Source: Plumapathes pennacea
Taxonomy: Eukaryota; Cnidaria; Anthozoa; Antipatharia; Myriopathidae
Direction of reading: 5' to 3'
NCBI GenBank assembly: GCA_964036295.1
Contig: OZ038466.1
Span: 3,410,001-3,474,000, forward strand
DNA length: 64,000 nt
Within the stretch, counting starts at the first letter, position 1. Each line of letters starts with the position of its first letter. Below are positions 29,914 through 41,400 of this stretch, in pieces. Under the pieces are notes generated by a model, which saw nothing but the letters and a program-made list of their open reading frames with translations, made no database searches and was not told the origin of the DNA. Made by a program: the position numbers and the translations under genes.

Positions 29914-30010
29914 CCTTTTAGTGTCAAATTCTCTATTCAGTTTTACATCGGTGTTCCTTTGCCAAGATAGTTTACAACTTCTTTTTCTTTGCGAAATATG
30001 CCCGCTAACA

Positions 30011-30838
30011 TTAATCCCAACATTGATCGACTAGATCTGACAAAGTGTTCTTGGTGTGAATTCGCCTGGCATACAGAGCTTCAAAATGAGGCATGGATAT
30101 CTTGATGGAGTCGACGACTTCCGCCGGCATATCTTCCATGTCTAAACCGTTTCGGTCTTGATTCTTGCCTTTACTTTTCCTCGGAGTGAAACCCGAGCTC
30201 TTCAAAGCGTCTTCGTGCCATCCTACCCAGGTGTCCCAGTCTGGTACAGGGCCAGGACACCATGTGGTCATATTCTCCTGGTGCGACAGTCCCACCGCTT
30301 CACAGTAACTACGCATGACACCTTCGGGATTGACCAAGAGATCGTCAGCGTCGACAACAACTGGTGAGGGGTCCAAATGAGCCCGGACAAACTGGAACAA
30401 CTCGTTCATCTGCTGGAAGCCGGCTTCCACGGGGTCAAAGTAATCCCAGCCCGTCAGATTAGGATTTGTGGATGCTTTGTAGAGAGAGAACACGGCTTTC
30501 TTGGGGTTGCGGATTAGGAAAGTATGCTTAACATTCTTAAAGCCATCCTCCAAGAAGATCTCGAAGTTCTTATTCATGTAGTAGGCCATATCTTTTGAGA
30601 AGACCAAGTCTACACCGTCGTACTCTTTCTGAAGCATTTTGCTGGTGGATCTGTAGGTCGCCTTTGGGTCGATGGTCTGCGCGCTGTAACGTAGACTTTG
30701 TCGCTCGGGCCCGAAGTAGAAGGGAAGAGAATATGGTTCGTGAAATATCTTAGAGTTTTTCAGGTTCATTATGGATCTCTCAAAAGCCGTGGAAACGCAT
30801 CTTGGAGCGGTCCACAGAATGACGCGTTTTTGCGGCAT
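30011..30838 (-). CDS. Intronless sulfotransferase-family protein, copy B
   Basis: 275 aa, single exon, inverted relative to copy A. An in-frame TGA lies five codons before the ATG. By eye, the coding core differs from copy A by only two bases: one silent change and one Ala-to-Val change (DTWAGW versus DTWVGW). The first few codons and the last eight or so residues (DLVDQCWD versus DVVEYCD) differ, and the flanks are unrelated. It has the same PAPS-loop and 3'-phosphate-binding segments as copy A. It is head to head with the FSTL1-like gene, 415 bp apart. Function beyond sulfotransferase family is not deducible. Confidence 0.88.
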   Translation of the reverse strand: MPQKRVILWTAPRCVSTAFERSIMNLKNSKIFHEPYSLPFYFGPERQSLRYSAQTIDPKATYRSTSKMLQKEYDGVDLVFSKDMAYYMNKNFEIFLEDGFKNVKHTFLIRNPKKAVFSLYKASTNPNLTGWDYFDPVEAGFQQMNELFQFVRAHLDPSPVVVDADDLLVNPEGVMRSYCEAVGLSHQENMTTWCPGPVPDWDTWVGWHEDALKSSGFTPRKSKGKNQDRNGLDMEDMPAEVVDSIKISMPHFEALYARRIHTKNTLSDLVDQCWD

Positions 30839-31253
30839 GTTGGGGACTGTTCAGGAGGTAAATCGTCTGGAGTCTCGGAAAAACTAAACCACCTTAAAAC
30901 AAGGGAGTATAAATATTCTTATATACGCTCTCACCACCCACGGTATGATTTAAAGTTTGTTTGTCAGATGGTTTGGCATTTTACTATTCGAGAAGCCAAT
31001 TACCACTTGGTGTTAGAGTTTCCACGTGATTTACGGGGAGCCACCGGAAGTGGCAATGTCCGAGGCATCACATTTCAAAAATCCTGCGGCTCCGTAGGAT
31101 TCCGACCGCGTTTCGTGTTCTTGTTTATACTCCTTGAGAGGCTACTTGCCTCGATTCTTTGCGTTAAACTATAACGCGTATTTTGAGCGTCAAAGTGGCT
31201 TGGTTCTCAACACTTTTTGATCGTCATAGCTCAAGGACAAGATAGCGGTAAAG
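30839..31253. promoter_or_regulatory. Divergent upstream region of sulfotransferase copy B and FSTL1-like gene
   Basis: 415 bp between the two start codons on opposite strands, with no other gene. It probably contains both promoters; I could not place a TATA box or start site. Confidence 0.45.
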
Positions 31254-34200
31254 ATGAGAGATTTCGCCTTTGCTGCTCTGCTGTGTTTTCTATATCTGTC
31301 CGTCTTTCGAGTCGCGGAAACGGTAAGATATTTACTTGATATATTTACACATCGATTAAGACAAGGAATAGTCTGAAGTCAACCGGATTTACACCATATG
31401 GGATCAATAGTACACTCCGTTTGAACAACAGTTTTAGGTGTCTATATATGTACTTGTAGGGTATTGCCTCGACTCCCACGTATTTTGTATGTGCTCTGAT
31501 TGATCACGTTTCACTGTTTAGTCGTTTCCAGAAATCTAAGGAGGGACTTCATTATTAATTTGTAGGCGTCCATATTTGTCGAATCTTCAATCAAAAGCTT
31601 TATGTTTCTGTTAAACATTGACCTTCCTTTTAATTTTTTTGCCCTTGTCTTCTTCCGTGGGAATAGCGCCTTCTAAAGGAAACAGAACCAGACGCCGACA
31701 ACAATAGAAGTGAGTTCCAAGGTAGCGTAGAAGAAAATTTTGGCTTGTGGGTTGGTGAAGATTTACACTAGGAAGAGTGGGGGTCAGGAGACAAGTTGGT
31801 GTCTTAGATGTGCAGGGAGGGGAGGGTGAGGTTGATCTTTGGCATTTGATTTCTTCTTAAATGGACGGTCTCATAAAATACGTAACTACAAGTTCCTTTG
31901 TTTAGATATGGATGACAAGTGTGGTGGCATGTTCTGCCATGCAGGTCAAGAGTGTGTAGTGTCAGAGGACGGTAATACTCTGTGTGTGTGCATCTCGTCC
32001 TGCCCAAAGCACTCGACCAACTCAGTGTGTGGGTCTGATGGCATGTCATATGACAGTCATTGTCAGCTGCACCGCACTGCTTGCCTGGAGGGCAGAAGTA
32101 TCTCCATAAAGAACGATGGTCTTTGCCAAGGTGAAGTCCTCCAACAGATGGACTTTCTATTGCATGTGATCTGATTGACTTGTAGATTAGGTTTGGGAAC
32201 CCCAGGAATTCATTGCTATTTATGATGGACATGTGAATTGCACAGTTCAAAATAATATCTTAAATATTCTGCCCTGTCATGCCCCGCCTTGCCTCTGTGA
32301 AGGAGAGTGTTAATTATATTAGGCACTACATAACAGATCAGGATTCAATTAGCCAGACCAGTGTGGTGATCAGTACTGATTGAATAGGTGATTCTCATTC
32401 TGTGAGCATAAACATTTAGTTACTCACAGTAGAGTTGTTCTGCAGAACCACCAACATCATCTGTAGTGAAAGAGGGAAAAGTGAACATGTCCAAACCAGG
32501 TTTGTGTTAGAAACTGCATTGCTACCAATCTTGGTAGATGTGGGTGAAATGTCTCTCAGCTCTGATGCAAAAGGAGTTGCTCTACTATGTTGCTTTTTCA
32601 CACTTCTTCAGTCACTTCCAATAATTATTAAGAAAATGGTGCTCCATTCAACCACATCTACAGAGACTGCCTGTTGTGCAGTCTAAAATTTAATAATTTA
32701 ATGATAATTAATTATTAAAATAATAACTATTATTAATTAATAATAATAATTTTGGATGAATGGACCTTTAGGATGTTGCTGTTATCTGGTTATTCTCTTT
32801 TCTTTTTGTTTTTAAAATAATCAGGTCTATTGTGTTCATACTTGCAGTTGTTTGCTATGAACAAAACCGTGACCATATGCGCAGCCAGCTGATCGAGTGG
32901 CTGAGACCTGAGGATGAGACTGCAGAATCTGGTCATGAAAATCTCGTGAGGAAGTACTTTGATTCAATGGACAATAACAAGGATGGCACACTAGACACAA
33001 ATGAATTCACTGAGCTTATTAAAAGCAATCAATCAATTTCAGAGGTAAGACAATCTAAGGGTCCCTTGGTTAAAGTTCGTATTACAGAAATTTAACTTGA
33101 TTACATTGTAATCGTAGTGTAATAATTACATTGGCTTGGGTAAGATACTTTAGTCAATTGAATGCCCATTGTGTTGATTGATAAATCTATTATTTTAGGT
33201 GCTGGATCCTAGTGCTGACCTCCACCCCATCTTACAAAGTTTGTGTACAGAGGCCCTCATTTCTATCTGTGATGGTGACTCTGACTGGAAACTGAACTTT
33301 GATGAATTTGCCACATGCTTAGATCCAAGTAAGTCTATAGTGCAAGAATACTCAGAACACTCAGTCAGTTGTTTGGCTTAATTGAACAGTCACTTACAAT
33401 GGTAAACAGGTGGATACAACAATGAGCTGCAGAGAGTTTTGTAGTTTTTCTTTCTGTATTAGTTTTATCGGTAAGCCATGATGTCTGGTCTTCTCGTTGG
33501 CTAATGATAAGTTATAGCCTTTGTATCCATACATGAACTTGTAGTTTTGACAGTGTCTAATAAAGTAATTTTATCACTTTTCCCACAGCTTTCAAACCAT
33601 CTGGGAGAGGTAGGTTATTATAATGTGAATGGGTTTGCTTCAACTGCAGGAGTTAATCTTTATTTATATATCTTTTTCTATACATTGCCACACTTTACTC
33701 CAATTTTACGACATGTGAAGGAATGCTTTCTTTCACAGGCTGTGAGCTTGAGAACAAGGTTTATCCTGATGGGGCTGAAATCCCCACTGACTGCAACAGC
33801 TGGTGAGTGGCTAATACTGAAAGTTGCACTGCAATCATTTGAGGGGCACATAAGAGCGACTTAAGTGACTCTTCATTTGCTCAAATTTTTTATGCTTATT
33901 GTAATATTTATTGTGGCTCTTGTCTTTTCAGTGTGTGTTCTTGTGGTCACTGGGTGTGTACTGTGATGAAGTGCACAGGTATGGCATAATTATCAATAAT
34001 TTAACTTTAATGCTTTAACTTCACTCCAAAGTTCAAAATGCAGATTCTCCCAACTTTTTAAGAGGAAATTGTATGAGTGATGTAGTGAGAATTGATAGTT
34101 TAATCAGTTATCATCTGAGCAAGGTATCAAAAGCCAAGTTCTCCTTACTGTATGATATATTTGATATACTCTATGATATATTTATTATTCTAATGGACCA

Positions 34201-34544
34201 TTTGCATTGACATTTTCATTTTCAAACATAAGCGTAAAACATCAGACCATGGGGGATAGTTCTGACACTGTCACAGCATCAGAGCCTTAGTATTTTTCAT
34301 ACTTTCAACAGATGAAGCAGAAAATCCAAATGAAGAAGAAAATAACAAGGAGATTTCAGAGGCAGTGCCAAACAAAACACAGTTTGTAGTGGAAGGAAGT
34401 CAAGTCAAGAACAAGTTAATGCAGGGAACTTCACAGCAAAACCAAGGTGGAGGACACAAGGGAAGGGTCCTTCCCCTGTTGAAGACCCACCATCGCCATC
34501 ACCACAGGAACAAGAAAAGGAAAAACCATGGTGACAAGGTATAA
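31254..34544 (+). CDS. FSTL1: Follistatin-related protein 1-like secreted glycoprotein
   Basis: Secreted modulator of TGF-beta/BMP-type signalling and matrix, by family. Nine exons: 31254-31322, 31667-31709, 31906-32130, 32848-33044, 33199-33328, 33589-33609, 33739-33802, 33932-33978 and 34312-34544; 1029 nt, 342 aa, all phases consistent. Residues 1 to about 20 form a signal peptide. The follistatin/Kazal module covers about 43-112 with ten or so cysteines. Two EF-hands follow, with loops at 155-166 (DNNKDGTLDTNE) and 203-214 (DGDSDWKLNFDE). A VWC-like Cys module comes next (CELENKVYPDG to MKC), then a basic His/Lys-rich tail (HHRHHHRNKKRK). Domain order matches FSTL1; the tail makes it longer than human FSTL1 (308 aa). 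Exon 6 is only 21 nt. AATAAA is at 34850-34855. SPARC-like alternatives lack the VWC. Confidence 0.88.
34016..34170 (+). mobile_element. CCCTTT-type MITE, 3'-truncated copy in FSTL1 intron 8
   Basis: Begins TTCACTCCAAAGTTCAAAAT and shares GCAGATTCTCCCAAC, GATGTAGTGAGAATTG and GCAAGGTATCAAAAGCC with the other copies. The GGGTTAA right end is missing. Confidence 0.65.
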
Positions 34545-34849
34545 GAGTGATCACACTGTATTATAGCCACAGCTGCAGTGATGAAATGCACTGGAAACTG
34601 CATTGGCATGTTCTTTTGTTGATCTCTACTAGTCAAAATAATATCTGTTTCTTTACTTCAGAACTGAATAGTTGATTTTGAAAGAAAAGGGTAAACATAA
34701 ACTTGTCTTGACAAGAAAAAATAATGTTAAAACAAGTTAAAGCAGTTACTATGTTTGTAACACTAATAATTTTATTTGCTGTATTGTATACAAGCATCTT
34801 TTCTCTGTTTGTTCTAGACCTATACACCTGTATAAAACAACTGGAACAG

Positions 34850-34855
34850 AATAAA
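34850..34855 (+). terminator. Candidate polyadenylation signal of FSTL1-like gene
   Basis: AATAAA about 306 nt after the stop codon. Confidence 0.5.
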
Positions 34856-35136
34856 ATAGTCATGGTTTCTTTGTTTCGCTAATTTGATTTTTGAATTATC
34901 AGCCAAAGCAAAATAATTCTAAAAAACGAAGTTTGTTCCTTTGAAAAATAACTCCATCTAATTTGAATACCTTACACTGATACACTGTGCACCATTCCTT
35001 TTTAACATAAAGATGTAAATACCTAATCAATCTCTCTGCAAATATTTCTCAACTTGAAGGATGGCTAACTTGAGTATTACTGCTATTTTCAACACCATTT
35101 TCATGTGAAATGGGGGAGCAACCAACATAGTCTGCA

Positions 35137-35209
35137 CTGCATCTGAACTATAAACCTGTATGTCTATACAGGTCAGTGTTATACATGTTAGTGTTTAGTT
35201 CAGATGCAG
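35137..35209. repeat. 73 nt hairpin-forming inverted repeat
   Basis: Outer arms CTGCATCTGAACTA and TAGTTCAGATGCAG are perfect 14 bp complements. An inner stem ACCTGTAT-GTCT-ATACAGGT is a second perfect 8 bp hairpin. It lies between convergent genes. Confidence 0.7.
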
Positions 35210-35499
35210 CACTAGCTATAGAATATAACACCACATAACTCCTTGCCAATCTTCAAAATGGCAATACTTTTTTGCTGTGATCTGAGGTGATGAATACTGA
35301 ATACAAACACAATAACATTTTTTCTAGTGATGATCATTAGACATTACCAAAGGGACAGCATACTTATTGGTGAAAGTCTCCTGGGTTTTGTATTGTTCTT
35401 CCATCTTTGAAATCCCATGTCTTGCTTCAGTATTAGGAGGGAGGACTGACAACATTTTGTCTAACAAACTTATGCGTAAGGGTGGTGCAAACTTAGCTG

Positions 35500-38400
35500 C
35501 TATTTTCTTTGTCTTTTACTGCTTGGCTCCATCGAGAATGGGTCATCTGAATCATCGTCTGATACCTAATAATGGAAACAAAATGAATCATTGGGTAAAG
35601 ATAGACTCAATAAGAAAACAGAGTTAATCGCTTCTTACTTTCCGAGTGCAACTGTATGCAGCATACACAAGGCTTTAGTAAAATCTCAGCAAGTATCAAA
35701 CAATCTATCTGAGTATCTAACAAGAGAGGAGATTCAAGATACTTCATCATACTGTGAACACACTGAGCAGAAAGGGTGTGCCTTCTACGCAGGTCAGCAT
35801 ACAGTATGCGATGTTACATGACGCGATGTTACATGACGGACAGTTAAACTCACATTAAATTGGATTTGGTTCTTGGCCATTGGTCTTGCACTTGTTTTAG
35901 CAGCAGTTGATCTGTAAAAAATGGTATGACATGTGTCAAAATATGATTACATAATGTATAATATAATATAATAGCCACATTGCAGACAAAATTGCATTAT
36001 TTTGCATCCCAGTTTGATGGGCCACAATTTATTAAGTTTAACTGTAAGAACTGTCGTACTACGAGTGCATCTACAATAATGAGGCTTTAGTCGACCATGA
36101 AAGAAAGTTGAAAACTATAAAGTGAAGAGTTGTTGCTGTCAAGCTTAATTAGATGTCCACTTACTTTGTGCCCTTCCTTGCTGATGAGGATAACGGCATG
36201 TTTAATTCATCATCTGAATCACTTAACACAACCTGCAAACAATATGATTTGTTTTAATTAGCTTTCCTAACTTAGTTCTTCAGTAGATACACACACTGTA
36301 TGTTGGCAAACGCACCTGTGTTATACTGCATAAATAGAAACATTACAAAGATAGGATTCTTCAGTTTACCCGGTCTGTATAAGAAACATTCCTCTTGTTG
36401 GCTGATCCCTTGGGCTTCTGTATAAATGCTGCAACAGGCCATTCCAAGAACATTATAGACATACCATGATATCATAGTTACCAGTAGAGCATAAAATAAT
36501 ATGTTATAACATTCAGAGCTCAAAGTATACAATTTGTAATTCCACTCTATGTTCTTATCTTATCATTAGTCATAAGAACTAAACTTAATTGGAATCCAGG
36601 AAAATGTTTAGCAACAAAATATCAATACAATCTTCTTGCAACTCTGATCCTGTGGATTATAAAATGCAGAGCTTTCCTCCAAGTAGGGTGGAGATCTACT
36701 CCTCTGCTGCAAGTGTAGTAACAATCCAACTTACATTCTGTGATTGTGCGATTACTTCCAGCTGCAGCCTTTCCTGTTCTTCCACCACGGCTTCCTCTTC
36801 CTCGACCCCTACCCCTTCCCCTTCCTCCGTCTTTACTAGAGGCTCCACGACCTGCATTGCCTTAACAAGGCAAAATCAAAAGTTAGATCAACAGCACATG
36901 AACAGTATCAATAAATATATTGCAAGTATGTTAGTATATGTGTGGCTGATGGACATATTCTCCTCACATATAGTCCAAATGTCCCTCAACCTTCCCTCCC
37001 CAGGATAAACCTGGAGAACAACACAATCTAAGGGGGAGGGTTGAACATTGTCAGGGGCAATTGCCTGAGATGGCAAAAGTAGCTTTTATAATCACTTTTC
37101 CTAGCCCACTTTTTAGCAAATGTGTGAGTATTTAGGAGAATTTATAATCCTGTGAGCTACAACTCAATTAACAGATCACCTGTCATTTCTGCTGCACTGA
37201 ACCACATACATTTAGGAGGGCCTAGATGGGAGGGGGATCTGCATAACACTTAACAGTAAAAAATTCAGGCCCATAACACTTAACAGTAAAAAAATCAGGC
37301 CCATAACACTTCCCTCATTTAGCTAAGTCTTGTAAACTGTATTCATACTGTAGATAGATGATTACTTCTGTGTTGATATACCTCGACTGGTTCTTGTTGC
37401 CCCTTCCCCTTCGTCACTGGAAGAAATATGTTCAGGGGAGAGGTTGAAGGATTCTCCACCTGCACGTGACTCGGCCAGAACCTTGAGAAACAACCATAAA
37501 CAGCAAAGAGATCAAATATATATATTAAAATTAATAATATTTAATTAAAACTGAATAATTCAATTCAATTTAATTAATTTCACTAGGCATAATAATCTGC
37601 AACACAGGCATTTCCAGTTCATTTTCAAGCAGATTTTCATCCAGGAGTAGGAATGGGACAAGGCAAATGCTGTGCAGGAGGAAGGGGGCAGGAATGGGCG
37701 AATAGGTAGGGAGTTGAAGGCATCTCCCACCCCTCTCCCCTGTGCAGCTTTTCCCTCGCCCCATTCCTACTCCTGCACAAAAAAATTGTTTGAAAATGAA
37801 TAGGAATGCCAAAATGAAAATTCTCTTGTAATTTAGTGCTGCATGACAATGCACTTTTCAAAACAAAATTCCAAGGCCTGTCTTACCTGCCTGATTTCTT
37901 CACTGTGTTCATCAGGTTCCTCCGCTTGTTCTCTTTCTCGTTTCTGCTTGGTGTGCTTTAGCACTTCTTTCTCTATGTCTTCCTCACGCATGTTGTTCCT
38001 CTTCTTCAGGTGACTTTGTGTCATGTTCAGTTGCCATTTCACCAGAGTAGAAATAGCATCTTTATCATCTTTGTCAACAAATTCATGCAAGGCCTGAGCC
38101 ATCCTACGTTCAGTGAGAATGTTCATTTCCAAAGCCTGTAAAGAATAAATTAATATACTCATGAATTGAAGGGCTGGAGGCAAAAAGGGCCTAATGTATA
38201 TATATTTCTACTTGTTAATGATCAAACTTGTGTGTTATCTGTTTCTTTTTTGACCAAAATACTTGCAAAGTTCAATTTTTCACTGTGTAACTCATAAACT
38301 TCCTGTAAGAATGGTTCAGAAATTCATTTTATGCTCTAAACAGTTAAAAGTTACACCATAAAGGAAGTGCCCAAATATACTTGTATGATATCTATGGTGC

Positions 38401-41400
38401 TGTGGTCATACATTATCCTTAGATGACAGATATTCTTTGATTAAGTCATCCATGCTGATGGTATCCAGGGTCTCTGGGTGGAGTCGGCTAACTACATCTT
38501 CATTCCCAGTGTTTGTACTATTCTTGTCTGGATGAAGACCACAAAAGAACTTTTATAAGCAAAATCATCTCCTACTGCAGTAATCCATATGCATTAATAC
38601 ATATTCTTAGTTCTTAACTAACCTCTGGGTGCAGATGTCTTTTTTCTGTGGAAAAGCAGAAGATTTCTGGGGTTGGCAACTTTATCAACAAACTTCTGGC
38701 CAAACCTCAGGGTGTTAAAGGGAGTGAACCCTCCACTGTAGTCGACCTGCAACAGACGTATCAACCAAGCAGTAAGCAGGACCAACCAGCTGCTTCAGAT
38801 AGACAAAGATATAAGACAACTGTCAAACACAAGACAAAGTTTGCAGACAAACAATGATGAAGATAGCCTGCGTAGCAGTTCTACTGGGGAAGGGGGGAGG
38901 GACGTCCGAGCATGAACGCAAGGAGGGGAAATGGGGAGGAGGGGATTCCCCCTCCTCGCGTCCGCATTGTGACCAAACCCACTCCCTCCCCTTCACCGGG
39001 AGAGCTGCTATGCAGGCCACAATGAAGAAACAGACAAGTACAAAAGACCTGAACACAGTATTCTGTTTTTTTTTTTTTTTTTTTTTTTTTTGAAAAATAA
39101 ATGTGGGATAGGGAATCCCATTCTCCCCCTTCCTATTGTTCCTAACACACCTAAACTATCCAGTACTTAAAATGGCTGGACCAACCTTCAACCTTATGAG
39201 AGGTTTGTCTGGTTGCTTGGGGTGACCAGTCCTCTCTTCTGAAGCTTGAATAATCAACTCCTCTATCTGTTGACAAAAGGTGACTCAGTCTCAAAGAAAA
39301 ACAAACTTGCACATTACTCTACTTTAGTTTCTTATTGGAAAAAGTGTCTGTGATTGGCGCTCTAATCAGTCTTGAAAAGCACTGTAAACAGAATATTGTG
39401 ACCCTGTTGCTTGACTTTGGAAAATGATATTCTTGATGGGAACCTACTTTAGTTGGTAAATGAATAGTTTTCTAAAGATGCTTGCATTACAGTATGTCGA
39501 CATGACTGTCCAGGTTAAGCTCATCCTAATGTACATTCCATACTGTCCTTTATGTGAATGTAAAACAGTGTTGCAACAAACCTTGTTCGTCAAGTATTCA
39601 TGCACTTGTTCTTCCTGGGTGGGGTCTAATTCAGTGTCTGCCAATACAATATGTTGCATGTAGAATGGTCTTACAGTTTGAAGTGGTATTCGGGTCATCC
39701 GGAAATTTTTCTCTCTAATCTCTAGAATCCCAATGTGCCTACAAAAAAAAGGCATGGCATTGGTATTGTCTTTGGTGGTTATTGGAGTGTTGTTGTTTTC
39801 AGTGATGGGGTTGGTTTGGTCTTGTGATAGAGATGTTGGCTTTAGTGGTGTTCTTGTTGGCAGTATTGAATAGCACATATTTGCCTGTGTTATTGTTTTG
39901 AAGGTGGTGGTGGGGTTTTGTTTTTGGTGATGGTGAAGTTAGTGGTGATGGCCATGGTGATGTTGGTGGTCATAATCTAGTAGTATTGGTATAACATTGG
40001 TGTAATGTTGTTTCAGTGATGGTTTTTGGTGACTTTTAGTGGTGGTAGTGGTATTGCTTTTTTGGTGATAGTGGTAGTGATTGTGTTCATGGGTTTGGTT
40101 TCATGGTGATGTTAATGGTTTATAATATTCCAGTGGTGATAACAATTTTCTAGATCCCTTTATAGGTAAACGAGCATCCACCCAACATACTTTTTCTTGG
40201 ATTCTCCCTCACAAAGGGATGTTGCAATGGATGATCCTGGTTGCGTGATGAAGAATGGTAGAGTTGTATCAGTAGAACGGCTGGGTTTAATAATACACTC
40301 ATGCTCATGACCCCAGATGACAAGGTCAAGGAAATCCTCAAGGAACTTTTCTGGGATATAGTTTGTGGCACCATGTTTGACCCTGAAAACAAACCAATCA
40401 AAGCCGTGTTTTTATGTGATAATATATCTTTCTCCTTAAGAAAGCAAACCCTCTGCAAATATGATTAACTTGATGACTGACCTAATATATGAATAATTCA
40501 GGCTATATAACAAGAGGAGAAGTGTACAATATGCCACTGATCACTGAAACCAAGTCCCACCTGTTCTGGTGTAAAACAAAGATATTGAACCAAGACTCTG
40601 CATCTTCCTTTGGTCTCAGCATCTTGACCTTCTCACTCAGAAATGTCCTGTGCAGCCTTTCATCTCTCACAGAGCCCAAACCGAACAGCGCCAACTTACT
40701 CTGGCCTTTTTGCATGAGAAGAGGTGAGATGGTGATGTGATCTATAGACGTAGCTCGACCAAAATAATTGACAAGTCCACAGACACTGAGAAGGTCCAGG
40801 GAACAGAGGTTACCATCCTGACAAGAGGGGAGAATGACATATTAACAAAGATGATTGGGGAGATCTTGTGTACTTCATAGACAATAATGATGACAATAAT
40901 ATTTTAGGGGCCATAGCAACACTGTAGACTATTTGTGTGTGTTTCAGTAGAAACCCATGTAGTACTCACCCCTGTTGGATCATCATGGTTGCCATGAATG
41001 GAAAATACTGGCATGGAAACATTGTAGTTTGAGTCTTCGTAGTTTACAACTGGAAACCTGTGACAGATTAAATGCATAAAATACACTTACAGAGACTATA
41101 TACATGTCCCATCTCCATCAACATTCAACTGGCATCAATTCCTAAAATACTAAGACAGTGAAACTCCCTTTCAAACTCAAGAAATTATTAGAGAGTCTTG
41201 AAGTGCGAGTCTTCTAAAAGAAAATGGGTGAACTGTAAAACCAAGAGATATCGTATGTGTACCATGTACTGGACTACACCGATAGACTTTTTTGAAAACA
41301 AATATTTATGGCCTTAGTGAACAATGGTGTACTAAGCAAATCACTTTGCACTATTATTTTTTTGTGTAAATAGGGTCTGAAAGAAGCAGTGAACACGAAC

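Larger units (their letters stand above)
27359..30010. other. Spacer between the inverted sulfotransferase-like genes
   Basis: 2.65 kb containing the two candidate polyadenylation signals (27419-27424 plus strand, 29908-29913 minus strand) and two copies of a fold-back element (28057-28419, 28605-28956). A TTTC/T-rich microsatellite lies at about 29576-29616. Open frames inside the repeats are not genes. The two genes are tail to tail, so both 3'UTRs lie here. Confidence 0.7.
34545..35499. other. Convergent 3' ends of FSTL1-like gene and MRE11
   Basis: The two genes are tail to tail. Plus-strand AATAAA at 34850-34855 suits FSTL1. The first minus-strand AATAAA I see after the MRE11 stop is at about 34771-34776, which would make the two 3'UTRs overlap. 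An inverted-repeat hairpin lies at 35137-35209. No coding exon is seen. Confidence 0.45.
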
